The notes under the pieces are model-generated. The model did not search any database and was not told the DNA's origin. It was given only the letters and a program-made list of their open reading frames with translations. The position numbers and the translations under genes were made by a program. 64,000 nucleotides of DNA from Sceloporus undulatus (Eukaryota > Chordata > Lepidosauria > Squamata > Phrynosomatidae). The DNA lies in contig NC_056527.1 in NCBI RefSeq assembly GCF_019175285.1, positions 113,429,434-113,493,433 on the forward strand, written 5' to 3'. Below are positions 33,969 through 46,344 of the stretch, piece after piece (within the stretch, counting starts at the first letter, position 1; the number at the start of each line of letters is the position of its first letter).

Positions 33969-34397
33969 ACACTGAAGAATTAAAGCAGTTTGACACTGCT
34001 TTAACTGCCATGGTACCATTCTATAGAATCCTGGGATATTTAGGCCTGTTACAGACAGCCAAAATAAAGCTGCTTCGAGTCACAGTGGAGGTATGGTGTT
34101 TCAATGATGCATGTGTCCTAAGAGTTCAGAAGCCACACGAAAGCCACACTCCAGTCCTTAGGGCTACTTTGGTGCAACTTCTGGACTCTTAGGACGCATG
34201 CATCATTGAAACACCATACCTCCACTGTGACTCGAAGCAGCTTTATTTTGGCTGTCTGTAACAGGTCTTAGTTTTTTATGGCACCAGAGCTCTCTAACAG
34301 AGAAGGCTAGATAACTTACAAAACAAATCCCAGAATTCCATAGCATTGAACCATGGCAGTTAAAGTGGCATTGAACTGCATTAATACTTCAGTGTAG
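33969..34397. repeat. Palindromic MITE (family 1) interrupted by a Harbinger-like MITE
   Basis: Left part 'cactgaagaattaaagcagt' to 'gaatcctgggatattta' (34042); right part 'agttttttatggcaccagag' to 'cttcagtgtagatgcagc'. The break is at the TTA duplication of the insertion at 34043-34267. Confidence 0.75.
34043..34267. mobile_element. Harbinger-like palindromic MITE with TTA target duplication
   Basis: Arms of about 83 bp are nearly identical in inverse: GGCCTGTTACAGACAGCC, 'aaaataaagctgcttcgagt', 'cacagtggaggtatggtg' on the left, and the complement ending GGCTGTCTGTAACAGGTC on the right. TTA lies on both sides (34040-34042 and 34268-34270), as expected of PIF/Harbinger. Arm identity implies a recent insertion. 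Confidence 0.8.
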
Positions 34398-34747
34398 ATG
34401 CAGCTTCTGTCTCCCTCTCGTTCCTCCTCCACCCTACTTACCACAAGGTCATATTCCTCTGAGATTACTTCAGACATGCATTTTTTTTTTGTATGAACAT
34501 ATATCACTGTGGGAGTGGACACACAGTGCTTTCCTCCAACACAAAAACACAGTAAAGGATAATGGAACTCTTACAATGAACATCTAATCTAACAGCTGCC
34601 TTTTTCTGACCCCCAGTTTTTTATGCAGATTAATTCCTGAACTGCAAGGATTTCTGTGTGTCCAGACTTCTTATTATGGCTTTCATGGAGAATCTTGGGT
34701 GGTGGTGGTGATGATGATACTTTTTCTTGTTCTTCTTACTTGAATAT

Positions 34748-34885
34748 TTTTAATGTTGAGTCAAAAGCTTTCATGGCTGACATCCATAGTTTTTGATGGG
34801 TTTTTCTGGCTATGTGGCCATGTTCTAGCAGAGTTTCTTCCTGATGTTTCGCCAGCATCTGTGGCTGGCTTCTTCTAAGCAGCAT
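34748..34885. repeat. Interspersed palindrome-family repeat (as at 19966)
   Basis: 'aaagctttcatggctgacat', 'gggtttttctggctatgtgg', CCATGTTCTAGCAGAGTTTC and 'gccagcatctgtggctggc' match the 19966-20117 element without its inverted right arm. Confidence 0.6.
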
Positions 34886-35164
34886 GAATATACTGCCTGC
34901 AACCTCCAAGTACCTCATACATCCAATGTAGGTGCCATCCCATTGGATGGCTGAACCTTTGATCATGCACACATGAAATGCTCCACTGGTATGAAGCACT
35001 GGAGCACCAGAGTTCAGGAATGCAAAGCAAAATCATGGGGCCCCCTTCACCCCATTCCCCCCCATTGGACTGTCTGGTTTGTGTATGGTGTAACTGCATC
35101 CATTGGGTTTGTCTTACTTTCACGTTTTTGCATTGCCACAGCTTCGCACTTGCACTGGTCCTTA

Positions 35165-35208
35165 TTTATTGCTGTACACCGCTATGATCTATGGAATAGC
35201 GGTATATA

Positions 35209-35266
<58 letters not shown>

Positions 35267-35275
35267 TATGTGTGA
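35165..35275 (+). repeat. LINE 3' end with (AAT)n tail
   Basis: 'gctgtacaccgctatgatct', 'atagcggtatataaata', then an AAT array at 35207-35265. Confidence 0.65.
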
Positions 35276-35469
35276 AGCAAAGATGTGAACTATCCCTGTT
35301 TCTTTTTGTTTTGGCTTTTAGCCCTGGATCGTGGCTTCATTCCAGTTTCCACCTGCTTTGGAGGTGTGTATCATATTAAAGCCCCATCTTCAAAGTGGCT
35401 GGAAGTTGTTTTATTTGTGGCCTACAACTATAAACAGTAAAGCTACTATGACTATCCTAGAATCCACAC

Positions 35470-35668
35470 CTGGTTAAAGCTGTTATATCAAGAAACCATG
35501 TTATCATTAATGCTGAATTCCTTTTCACCCTTCCAGTTTGCACATTAACAAAGGATTTGGTTCAAAATATAACCAGGTTCATAGTATCTGAATTCCCAGT
35601 CATTATTAAAACCCACTCTTTTTTCAGCAGAGGTGTTAAATGAAGTACTTTGAAGAAAATAATGGAAT
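35470..35668 (-). pseudogene. V2R exon 4 relic
   Basis: On the minus strand this is a decayed copy of V2R exon 4. Landmarks on the + strand run in the same order as in gene A exon 4: CCACACC (donor side), 'catt(a)atgctgaatt', 'cacattaacaaaggat', 'tgaattcccagtcattatta', AAACCCACTCTTTTTTCAGC and 'gttaaatgaagt'. The central part shows indels and the [12 protein letters not shown] stretch is broken. No exons 1-3, 5 or 6 are recognisable nearby, so it is a stranded fragment of a dead array member just downstream of gene A. Confidence 0.8.
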
Positions 35669-35682
35669 TAATTGTAATTATT

Positions 35683-35790
35683 ATTATTATAGTTTATTTC
35701 TATAGTGCTGTAAATGTACACAGTGCTGTACATACAAGTAATCAAATCAATAAAAATATATAAAACTTTCCAATGGCATACAATCTACAA
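35683..35790 (-). repeat. LINE 3' end, minus strand
   Basis: (ATT)4 followed by 'agtttatttctatagtgctg', 'acacagtgctgtacatac' and AT-rich body, as at 20380. Confidence 0.6.
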
Positions 35791-36528
35791 AAGAAAGAGA
35801 TCAACGCACATGGGGATCTTCACAATAACATTTAATGACAGTACCATTGTGTGGTTTACAAAACCTTCAAAATAATAAATTTCAGATAGTAGTGTTATGA
35901 TATATTAGGGATGATTTTTAAATGTTTTTCTAAAATATGTTTTTAAAATTTAATAAACGTTATTAAAAAAATTCAAAAGGAATTTCCCACCCATTTACAT
36001 AATAAGCAAATAATGTGAAAATTCTCACAACTCGGTTATGACATTGCAAATTTCTCTTCTCGTACATAAAACAATTAAAGGGGCTGAAAAATCAACAATT
36101 GTTATGTTTTGTGAACAGCAACAAATGAGAATCACATCCCTACTTATAACTTCATGTGGTTGCAGTATTTTACTGCCAGTGGGAATACCAACAACACTTT
36201 GCTTGGAAAGGGTGGATTACTACAGCACAGATTGATTTTATATCAGGAATCAATAGCAGAAACTCAGTTTTACAAATGTTCCAAGGTGCTATTACCTTCA
36301 TGTTCGCTCAGCACTAATGTGAATGTTGTTGTATAGTTAGGTAAAGGTAAGGCCCATTTAGGTCTAATTCTCATGTTACTCATAGCTCTTCCTGGATATC
36401 TCACAGACATTTCTTTCTTAAACAGGAAAATATTGCCTCTGTTAATTCACTGCTGCTACTAATCACATTTTCAAATTATTCCTCTTTGGGATTTTAAATG
36501 TTTTGAATGTAGGAAGTTGAAACTGGGT

Positions 36529-38915
36529 TCATGCTTGAGTCCTTTTCCTGGTTAGCTGCTCTTTAGTGTTCAGCTCAGACTTCAACACAATAATGTAACA
36601 TTTTGGGGCAAAGATGCAACATAGCAATCCTGCGCTGGAAGCTAAGATAGAGAAGATTTCCACAGCTACCATGTCTGTCCCTCTTGTGCTCAGGTAGGTG
36701 GGAACAAAGGACAACCAAACAGTACAAAAAATCAACATGCTGAAGGTAATAAATTTGGATTCATTAAAACTGTCTGGCAGTTTTCTGACTAGGAATGCCA
36801 CAGTGAAGCTGATGAGGGACAAAAGTCCCATGTAACCCAGAACAAGGTAAAAGAACACAAATGAGCCTTCATTACATTGAATAATTATTTCCCCAACAAC
36901 TGAGTTCACATCTAAATCTGGGAATGGAGGCGATGTTCCAAGCCAGGTAGCACAAATGCCCAGTTGAATGATGGAGCAAGAGATGATAATGGAAGTGGCC
37001 ATTCTTTTTCCCACCCACTTCTTCATATTGGACCCCGGCTTAGTGGCCATGAAAGCTACAATCACGGTGATGGTTTTGGCCAGAACACAAGAAACAGCCA
37101 CTGTGAAAATGATGCCAAAGATAGGTTGTTGGAGAAGGCAGGTGAGTTTCCCCGGCTTCCCGAGGAACAGGAAAGAAGATAGGAAGCAGAGCAGGAGGGA
37201 GACAAGGAGAATGTAGGTGAGCTTCCAATTGTTGGCTTTGACAATAGGGGTACCACTGTGCTTTACAAACGTCCCAAGCACCACAGCTGTCATCAAGGAA
37301 AAGAAAATGGCTCCTAAAGCTAAACTTTTACCTAATGCGTCTTCATAGGACAGGAAGGTTATAACTTTTGGAATACATTGACTCTGGTCCTTATTTGGAT
37401 ATTGATCTTCTGGGCATTGGGAACAATCATCTACATCTGGGGGAAAAGCACAGAGCGGGAGCATCATATAGCTTAGTCTTATTCAACAGACAGCCAATTT
37501 TCATGTCTGAATTGATCTCTATTTGAAAATACAGAAATTTATTGTAATTAAGGTCTTGTTTATTTTTCCTCTTTTAATCCATAATTGATGCTATATCGAC
37601 CATCTGCTTTTTTGCACCAATGTCTTGCTTTCTTCTTTATAGCCATAGAATTTGGTAAGTGAGACTTGGAGTGCACCTGGACATGCCATATGTGTGATTT
37701 CATCTTCAATTTTTAGTAGACAGAGCTATAAGCTTAACTCTATGTCTGATGATGTGAGATTGGGTGAGGACTGTATTACATTGTAGGTTATTAAATATAT
37801 GGCTAGCTTTCAGGATTTCTTTTTCTTTTTTAAGCTTGCGATTCCTCCACTGGTAGGACACTGGACGAGATGACTCTTGGATACTCCCTCTAAAACTATG
37901 ATCGATTGATCCTTTTGTCACCTTAAAGTTCACCTGTGGCCTGGAGTGTAACCTTAGTTAGTAGATATTTATACACATAGTAGGTAATGGGAGAAGTGAG
38001 GGAGGGTGGTAATATATATAGTACCACCAACAGACATTCAACAGTCTGTCAGAGGTCAAACAGGCACACAGCATACATTCAGCATATCAGACACATTAAT
38101 GTCCTAATTATTCTTCATGAATTTGGAATAGACAAATATTTTTCACTATCGTACATGTGCCTGCCTATTTAGCAACTATTAAATGACCTATATTAAGGAA
38201 ATCACAGTGATGCAATTTGTGGAAGCTAATATTGTCTATTTCCAAGCAGTACAGGGGTTCCATTCTATGAGAAAGACAGTACAAATGAATCAAATGAAAA
38301 GGAAGAGCATAATATGTGAGTACAGTATTACAGTCTTCACACCCAACTTGTATCTTCAGTTAAAGGATGGTTCAAATATAAGTTTCTTCATATTTTGTCA
38401 TTTTAGGCCTTGTGCTCTATGAATTCACCCGCACTCAAAATCAATGTGTCCAAAGTCATCTGTTTACCAAAAGGTTCCATCCCATTGGAGAGGCAGAACA
38501 AGGATCCTGAATTAGGTTACAGTTTTTCACCCGGTTTGGAAATTTGGTAAAACAATTGTGAAATAAAATTAGGATGATGCATGTAGATCAAGACTGGACT
38601 CTTAAGAAATTAAATGAAGGAAGTAGTTTAGAAAACACTCATTTGCATTAGCCATCTTTGGAGAAATAACATCTCTACATACCTGTTTGGTTGGAAATCT
38701 TCCCTTCTGGACACTGAATACAGTCATAACAACAAAATTTCTCCCCTTCCTTCTTCCTTTTCTCAAAACCTGGATGGCAGAACTCACTGCAGACTGAACA
38801 TGGCAAGACCTGTTTGTGAAGATGAAGAATAATTAAAATGGAAAAAGTTGGAAAACATTTCTTGAGTAATCAAAAGATGTGGGGTGTGGGGGGCAGAGGT
38901 ATGGAAGTACGCACT

Positions 38916-38963
<48 letters not shown>

Positions 38964-41900
38964 TTTTATTTTTACCCCGCCTTTCCATGGAGATGATCAA
39001 GGCGGCTTACAAAGGTTAAAAACATTACAATACAAGATAAAACAATTACAATATAGGGTTAAAAACATTGCTACGAGGAATGGGAACAGGAATCAGTAAA
39101 ATACACATGTCAAGGGCAAGAAAAGGGAAAAATCAATTTACGATGGTCCGAGGTCAAAAGGAAAAAGACAAGGGGCAAAACAAATTGCCCTGTTGGGTAA
39201 AACAGATTAGCAGCCAGGCCTTGCTTCAACATGACAGGAATAGTATAATATATGTTTGTTTCAATACACAGCCTGGATCATGGGATGGGTTAACTTAGCC
39301 CACAAATAATGCTTCTGCTTTTGAGGCTTTGAAGACTTGTCCTCATAAGGATTCCCCAAGAAAGCCAATGATTTTCACACCTGATTAAAGGACTTATGCC
39401 AGGTAATTGTGGTGTCATTAATGCTGAATGGATTCCCCCCTGGAGCATTGGGATCCACCTGTCCAACCTTCACATTAACAAAGGATCTGTTTGGAAATGT
39501 AACCAAGTTCATTATATCAAACCCAGCTCTAAATTCCCAGTCATCATTAAAAGCCACTCTTTCACCGGTCGAGGTGTTAAATGAAATACCCTGAAGGTAA
39601 GGGTGGAGCTAGATGAAAATAAAAAGGAAAGGAGTAAAAACATGTCAGAGTTTTCACATTAAAAGGATATTCTTTTCCTTTCTAAAGTATGGATAGAACA
39701 AGACTCAGTTGCACATACAGTATATCCAGAGAAATAAGCTAACTGGAATAAACTAGAGTCTTCACAATTTTGTTTTTCTGAATATTTTATGCAAATCTGG
39801 TCAGCAACAATGTAGAATGATATTTTTAGGATGTGTGAAAAAATAGATTTATTTCCATTATGTACATGGGGAAGAGAGATAAATTTATGTTTGTAAATCC
39901 ATGCAAGTGGATAATGTGGTTGCAATTCAGGATGGCTATTTGTAGCACAATAGTTCTCTCAGATCTATGCTAGGCTGAGCCATGTATCACCCCCTCCAGA
40001 CTTAATATATAGCCTCTGAAATCCATGCCTCATGAAAGGCAGGCAGGATAAGAGAAGCATCTGGTTATATCCCTGTAGCCAGACATGGAATGCTTCCAGT
40101 AGCACTGAGAATTTCAGAGGATCTTGACAGAACTAAATGCTGATGGAATAATTTTGCATCTGGCTACAGGTGCATAGCCACATGCTTCTCCACTCCTGCC
40201 CATTTAGCATGAGCTATGGAATATCTGTAGAGGGGAAGGGTTTGCAGACTAGAACCTAAGACATAAATTGTCCTTGACTGGATGGTAGTTAAAACAACAA
40301 GAAGCAAAATTAGGCATGCATATGTCTCTAGCAGGAAGTCAGCCACTGTAATACATCTTTCAACAGTTATCCAAAAAGAGAAATCAGATGCTCTTGACTT
40401 TGTACTCAGCATGGAAATAAAATAATTTCATTTTGGGTAACTTACCTGCCAAGGACTTAGATCTTGATGTACTTCCTTTTTGCCAGTCACCATTGTTCTG
40501 CGATTGGAGTTAGTTGAGTACAAAGCCTGTAAAGCATGTGCCACAGCATAAACAGCATTATAAATACTGTAGCTGTGGCCACACATGCGCATTTCAAAAA
40601 GAGGAGCAATGAGGCTCTCCAGTCTTTCCTCCCCAGTGCATGTTCCAGAGACCTTGTAGGGTATCCTACGATTTGGAAAGGAACAGTCAAATGCTTCCTC
40701 CCAGAAATCTTTGAGAAAACCATCTGCTTCTGTCCAATCAGGTTTGAGAGTTTGAAGGAATTCCTGGAATCCAGGAACCTCATTGGAGTGAATCATGAAG
40801 GAAAGAGCACCTTGGAACATTTGCAAGTCTTTGTCCCGGCTGAGCCTTGCTAATGCAAAATCAATCTGGGCTGTAATAATCCATACCTTTCCAGCTGAGA
40901 TGCTGTTCTTCTCCCCAAGAGCTTGATTAATTTGATGCCATAAATACATAAGATTATATGTGTTACCATAGAGGAAAAATGTCCTGCAGTTTGTAAGTCT
41001 GAAAATCTGATGCAAAGAATGGATTACGCTATCAAATCTTTTTTTGTCATATACATAGCCTTGACTTGGCATTCGTTCCGTGAAAGCTGAACAAATCCCA
41101 TTCTGGGAAAGCAATAGCTCCATGGTCTCCAAAAATCTTTCTCCACTCTCATCATCCCTCACAAAAATCCCAACCCATGTCCATCCAAAATGCTTAAGCA
41201 AGCTGACCATTCCCCTATACTGAAGATCTTCATTGGTAGCCATGTGGTAAAAGGAAGTGAGATGCTTCATCTCACTTTTTGCTTGGGGAAATGATCCATA
41301 TGTGAGCTGAAATTTTTTCATAAACAGCATTTCAGAATGTATTTCTTCAGTGCAATTTTTAGACCATTTTTGACACAAATATTATTTATAGATGACTTTA
41401 GGCATAACATAAACATTAGGCTGTTTGCTTTTTATTTTTATACAATGTTTCTGTCTACTGAAAATCCCAGAACAGATGTCCTACCTGTGGAATCTTGTAG
41501 AGGGTTAAGATTTCAGCCATTTGGAGAGATGTCTTAGATTCAAGTCCCCCTATGATGGCTACTAACCTTTTATGGGTTTCACAATCATAATTGGGGACAA
41601 ATCTCTGTGATTTGAAGAGCAGATCAAGAATAATATAATAGGCTATTTGTTTATCATTGTAAGCATCATAAACATGGAATCCAAGTGTGACATTTAATAA
41701 TATCTTTTGGTCCTTGTTGATCTCCCTTACAGCAAAAACCAAGGCCAAAACATGCTGGTAGAACTTTATCAGTGGCCTGAAGATAGAATAGACATTAGTA
41801 GATCAGAATTAGTGCATAGATGGGAAGTCTGTAGGCAATGCCTAATGAAAAAATAGAGAATGACTATCTAGATGAAGAGAAGACCCCTCCCTTCCTCAAG

Positions 41901-43713
41901 CTGTCCTTACTACTTGACCCTATGAATGAGAGATCTATAAGAGCCCTGGTTATCAACTGCCCTGCTCAGTACACAATATAATATATTGTGTGTAGTACAC
42001 AATATAATGAAGTTATTTCCATTGCCCAAATAATGTAGCTGCTTTTAGACTCTACTTGCAGCATCTTCATAGGAAAGAAGTCCCAAACTAACACTTTCAA
42101 CATAAAAGTAGTGAAATTATTTCTCATTAGTTTACAACCAGAAATAAATATATAGAATGAATGAAAATATGAAGAGTTGGCATAGAGGAGATCTATAGGA
42201 CCTCACACCAAGTATAACAGCTATACAACAACACAGTTTTGAATGAGGCTGCAAAATAATCTTATGAATCACAAAATGTTGCACAATAATTGCAACATTT
42301 TGACCAAGTTGTACGAAGTGGAACCAGACAATGTTTGGTGACTGGTAGGGCCACTTGTTTTGCATTCTGGGATGGAGATGCAAAACATGGAGTTTGCATA
42401 GCAAAATACACATTATTTTGAGCAGCGGTGCATCAGTTTAACAGTTTTGCAAAACATGGGCATAGGTCCAGAGTGAACTGGACAATTCTGGATTTTGGAC
42501 TGTAACTGCTAGTCCTAGTTTGAGTTACCCATCACTTTTGGAGGCCTGCGAACCACTACAGCATCAATTCCATAATTTTATTTTGTATGTACGTCAGGAA
42601 CTGAGAGTTTGCTTGCTCATTTATTCATTAAATTTAGACCCCATCATTCACCTGGGATGGGATCCAAATCAGTTTACAGAAATTTAAAACAAGATTACAT
42701 TAAAATGTTATTTTACAAAAATTAAAAAAGATAAAAATTACAATATTAGTAAAACCCATATTCAAAACAGTTAAAAATAATTTTACAGTAATCCCTTTCT
42801 AAACATGGACAAAATCACACCCATGAAACCATAGATTTGGAAGGGACCCCAGGAGGCTATCTAAACACTTCCAATGAGGAAGAATCCACCACATTTAAAA
42901 GCAGGCTATTCCACTGTTAAACACTTTCATAATCAGAAAGATCTTTCTTAGATTTAATTGAAATCCCTGTCTTCTGATCTGAATGCTTTGGTTCTGTTCC
43001 TATGTGGAACAGAAGAAAATAAGTTCTTCTACATTACAGCCCTATGTGGAACAACAGAAAACATGTTCTTCTACATTGTAACCCTTCATAGAATTTTTTC
43101 CTTTCTTCCGTTTCTGCCTTTGTAGTTGAGGCATAAACTTGGATTATGGTTATACTAACATAGTTCAGATATTTTTAAAATTGGCATGCTATCATCTTTC
43201 AGGCAGCTGAAATTTTCTTGTGGGTCCCACATGAGGTTCAAACACGAAAGTGAAATCTCTTTCAGTAAAAGAAGAGAACACGGAAGCAGAGCAGGATCTA
43301 TATTAGCAACAGAAAATTAACATGCCAAAATAAAATCAATTTTCTAGTATTTCAAATACCTAGGATCTGTGGTGTGGCCACATGACAACACATGGAGGGG
43401 AAAAAGGTATTTCTTACCCTGAAAATTGCTGCCACGAATATTCTTTGAAAGACAATTCTTCTAAGTAACAAACTGAATTAGAGAAAAGCCCCCCAATCAG
43501 GAGGTCTCCTGCCTTATGTGACTCAAGTGGAATAGGAATAGGGTCAGCCCAATGGCAATTTGTGGTATCAACCTCACGCACCCAAAGAAGAACCAGGAGA
43601 AATACTAAAATTACCACACCACAGTTCTGGCAGCCAATTCTTTTCTGAAATCCAAACCTTCTCCTATCCATCTGATGCAACTTTTTGACTAATGGGAGTA
43701 CCATGAAAGGCAT
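36529..43713 (-). CDS. V2R gene A: type 2 vomeronasal receptor, complete, six exons
   Basis: Class C GPCR of vomeronasal neurons. Exons (high to low): 43418-43713, 41485-41776, 40446-41306, 39381-39608, 38683-38809, 36529-37436; sizes 296, 292, 861, 228, 127 and 908 nt, all with GT-AG junctions, summing to 904 codons including the stop. Exon 1 has the signal anchor '[13 protein letters not shown]'. Exons 2-3 form the Venus-flytrap ligand domain ([39 protein letters not shown]). Exon 4 has [15 protein letters not shown]. Exon 5 is the cysteine-rich linker ([19 protein letters not shown]). Exon 6 has [14 protein letters not shown], seven hydrophobic segments and the class C ending APKCYII. The ATG at 43713 gives 903 residues; the in-frame Met at 43671 (MDRRRF) aligns with gene B's second Met (MDSEEF) and may be the true start, giving 889. 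Intact; agonist unknown. Confidence 0.93.
38920..39070 (-). repeat. (AAT)n and LINE 3' end in intron 4 of gene A
   Basis: AAT array (about 38919-38962) followed by 'tttttatttttaccccgcct', TTCCATGGAGATGATCAAGG, 'cggcttacaaaggttaaaa', a LINE 3' UTR in minus orientation. Confidence 0.65.
42610..43110 (-). repeat. LINE and CR1-like fragments in intron 1 of gene A
   Basis: 42610-42790: 'gatgggatccaaatcagttt' and AT-rich body of a LINE 3' UTR. 42825-43010: AAACCATAGATTTGGAAGGG, 'aaagcaggctattccactgt' and 'gaaagatctttcttagattt', a reversed CR1 3' region. Confidence 0.55.
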
Positions 43714-43719
43714 CTTCTG

Positions 43720-45070
43720 ATTTTGCCTCTATGAATAGTAAGAAGGCTACCCTACAGACCCAGCAGTGGCATATAATATACTGGCGTATTCTGATCTCTA
43801 AAACAGGAAGGAACAAGCATCAGTAATCAAAGGGATAGAAGAGCCTTGTCTTGAACCTCTTCTGTGTGTGAGTGGCACAGGTGGATGGGGTTAATATAAC
43901 AACTTGAAGAACTGTGAAATTCTTGTTTTCAAGATGATAGCACACTCCCCCAGCCCTTTCCCAGGGGAGATGAAATTACAGCGATTTTTTTAGTAATGAC
44001 TGGTATAGCTTAGTTCTTGCCTTGAATGGCCATTTTGATCACAGATGTGATTTTCCAGTCTGATTAACAGTCCACTTTACTCATTGTTGAGTAACAACAA
44101 ACAGAAGGGCACCCAGCTTTCCCGGGGGAGAAAGGGCATCATTGGTTTGGATGCAGTGTAGTGCTCTATGGTGAGATGTCCTTTTGGTGGCTTTCCCAAA
44201 GTGGCTCCGCTTGGCCCCCGGCAAATGAATACCAGAGTACACAGATCTTTAATCTGACCCAGCAACGTTCATCTTTTGTTGCCTTGTTCTCTGAAGGGCA
44301 GCAATGTTAAAAAGGGGATGAGACTCAGAATTTGTTAATGTGCTAGGATGCACATACTGAAAAATTGAATGGATGATCACATGTTTGGTGGTCATCTCAT
44401 GTATTATTTCCCCTGACTGCTCTTGGTATATCTTCCCTCACTTTTATTGCTATGAAGTTTCTTCTTAAGTTGTCATTTCCAGAATAAGATGATTTGTAAT
44501 TATCTGATAGTATTAATTACCAATCACACACTTTTTCACTTACCTGATGCTCTTAACACACACACACACACACACACATGCCATGGATGCTTTGTACAGT
44601 TCTTTCAACAATGGGATTGCTTCACAGATGAAATTAAGCTACTTAAAAAATTGCCAAGGAAGTTCTACCCCAGGAAGAATATCAGCAATATTCTTGATTT
44701 TCAAAAAACAGTCCCTAGAGCAGTGGCTCCCAAACTGTGCACTGCAGTACCCTTAGGTATTGCAATATGCTTACATGGACATCACAAGGTATTTTAAATT
44801 TTGACTTCCTGGAGACTGGTGGGAGTGTTTGGAGACCATTGGTGGCCAGGCTATGAGACCCTTGAGGATGGAAGTTTGATTGCATCAGTCTGCTATGAGG
44901 GTCTTACAAGCCTCCTCCTGTTTCAGCCTGAGCACAATGGGACCTCCAGAGGCCAACTATCTTACACCATTCATTGATTTGCATTCCTCTTGCAAAGCAA
45001 CATAATGGAATGCTGTTGGGTTTCCACTTGCACTGTGCTTCCCAACCCCTGTCTGCGCAGGGCAACCTAC
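43720..45070. other. Intergenic between genes A and B; no gene recognised
   Basis: Upstream region of gene A. A (CA)n run lies at 44552-44578. No promoter element can be assigned with confidence. Confidence 0.4.
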
Positions 45071-45074
45071 AGAC

Positions 45075-45555
45075 TGAGTGAAGACATGTGAAGAGTGTGA
45101 GACAAGTGAAATACTTTATAGGGAAGGTTTTATTCTAAGCAAGGCATCTACATTGGCAAAAGGATATCTCTGCAATGGATGCACCTCCTTTCAGGCACAG
45201 TGAGTACAAGTTACAAGTTACCGAATACAAACCTAGTTCACCAAATAATCAAAAGCCCTGATGCAAACTGCATAAACAGTTCCCAAGCTAACCGCAACCA
45301 TATGGTTATGGATATGGAGTCCTGGATGTTCATGAGGAGGAATCTGAAGTTCCCTCTGAGGTGGGACAGAGCTCCCAGTCCCAAAGGATTCTTTTTGCTC
45401 TATTCCTTTGACTGGGTTTTTATAACCTCTGCTTAGAAGCGTCTCAAAGCTTTGACCATTGGTCACTCTAGTTGGTGATTGTCTCTCATGGTCTTTCTCT
45501 CCATGAATACAACTTAAACACTAGCACCTCATTAGCTCTTTGCCTTACCTGGAGG
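45075..45555 (-). mobile_element. Possible fossil solo LTR or similar element
   Basis: Reversed polyadenylation-like zone (GGTTTTATTCTAAGC) at the left and reversed TATA-like zone (GGGTTTTTATAACC, about 45412) at the right, with no internal genes. Layout resembles the blocks at 4505 and 61850. Weak assignment. Confidence 0.3.
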
Positions 45556-45597
45556 GAAGATTATATATAATCTATAATATAATCTATTATATTATAA

Positions 45598-45599
45598 TC

Positions 45600-45642
<43 letters not shown>

Positions 45643-45645
45643 GCT
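45598..45645. repeat. (ATT)n microsatellite
   Basis: Trinucleotide array of about 42 bp. Confidence 0.9.
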
Positions 45646-45796
45646 CAGCTGTGTGGCCCAGATAATGGGAAGGCCAATTATCACATCTGCACTGCAGCAG
45701 CAGTTGCAGCAGCTTGCACTTCCAGGTCCCATCTGGTGCTTTCAATGGCAGCACTGGGACTTTTACATCACAGGTATCATAGGTTTTTCCTGACTG

Positions 45797-45965
45797 TCCC
45801 CCCCCCCCCCCCCGAAGCAGTTTGCTATTGCCATTTTCTGAGGCTGAGAGTGTGTGATTTGTCCAAGGGTCATCCAGTGGGTTTTTATGCTCGAGCGGGG
45901 ATTTGAACCCTGGTCTCCAGAGTCGTAGTCCAAAGCTTGAACCACTACACCATGCTGGCCATGCA
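45797..45965 (-). repeat. Poly-C tract and Sauria-like SINE, minus strand
   Basis: A C-homopolymer at about 45799-45814 replaces the normal SINE 3' body. Then 'ttctgaggctgagagtgtgt', 'aagggtcatccagtgggttt', GGGATTTGAACCCTGGTCTC (reversed B box) and 'ttgaaccactacaccatgct'. Confidence 0.65.
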
Positions 45966-46344
45966 GGGTTAACATCGATAAACCTTAATATGCAGATGTT
46001 AGGGTTTTCTGGGAGATCTCTGTGTGATGGACTGGGGCTACTATCTAGATATTAGTTTGTGAGACCTCTGTGTTGTGTGAACTAGTCTAATGTATTTATT
46101 GGAACATTATATAGTAGTATTAATATCCTGTCATTTCTCCCTCATCTCTTGCGGAATAGAAGATTGGCAGGAGTATGTTTCATCGTCACCTTTCCTTTAT
46201 TTAGTCACCTCAAAAGAATTAAAGGAGAGCAGAGAGACAGTGAATTCCCTGTAGGAAATCTGTAGAGAATTTAGAAAAAACGAATACGTCTTCCTCATGC
46301 TGGAGATTTAAATAATTTGAGATGAAATGGTTTTAATGTAAAGT

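Noticed and set aside
36964-37256. Open frames on + strand and in other frames across the V2R last exons (also 47026-47274, 55938-56183, 60237-60485)
   Set aside because: They recur at the same place opposite each 7TM exon and are antisense or frame shadows of the conserved coding sequence.
45597-45645. CRISPR-like or regulatory array
   Set aside because: Simple (ATT)n repeat in a vertebrate genome with no spacers.
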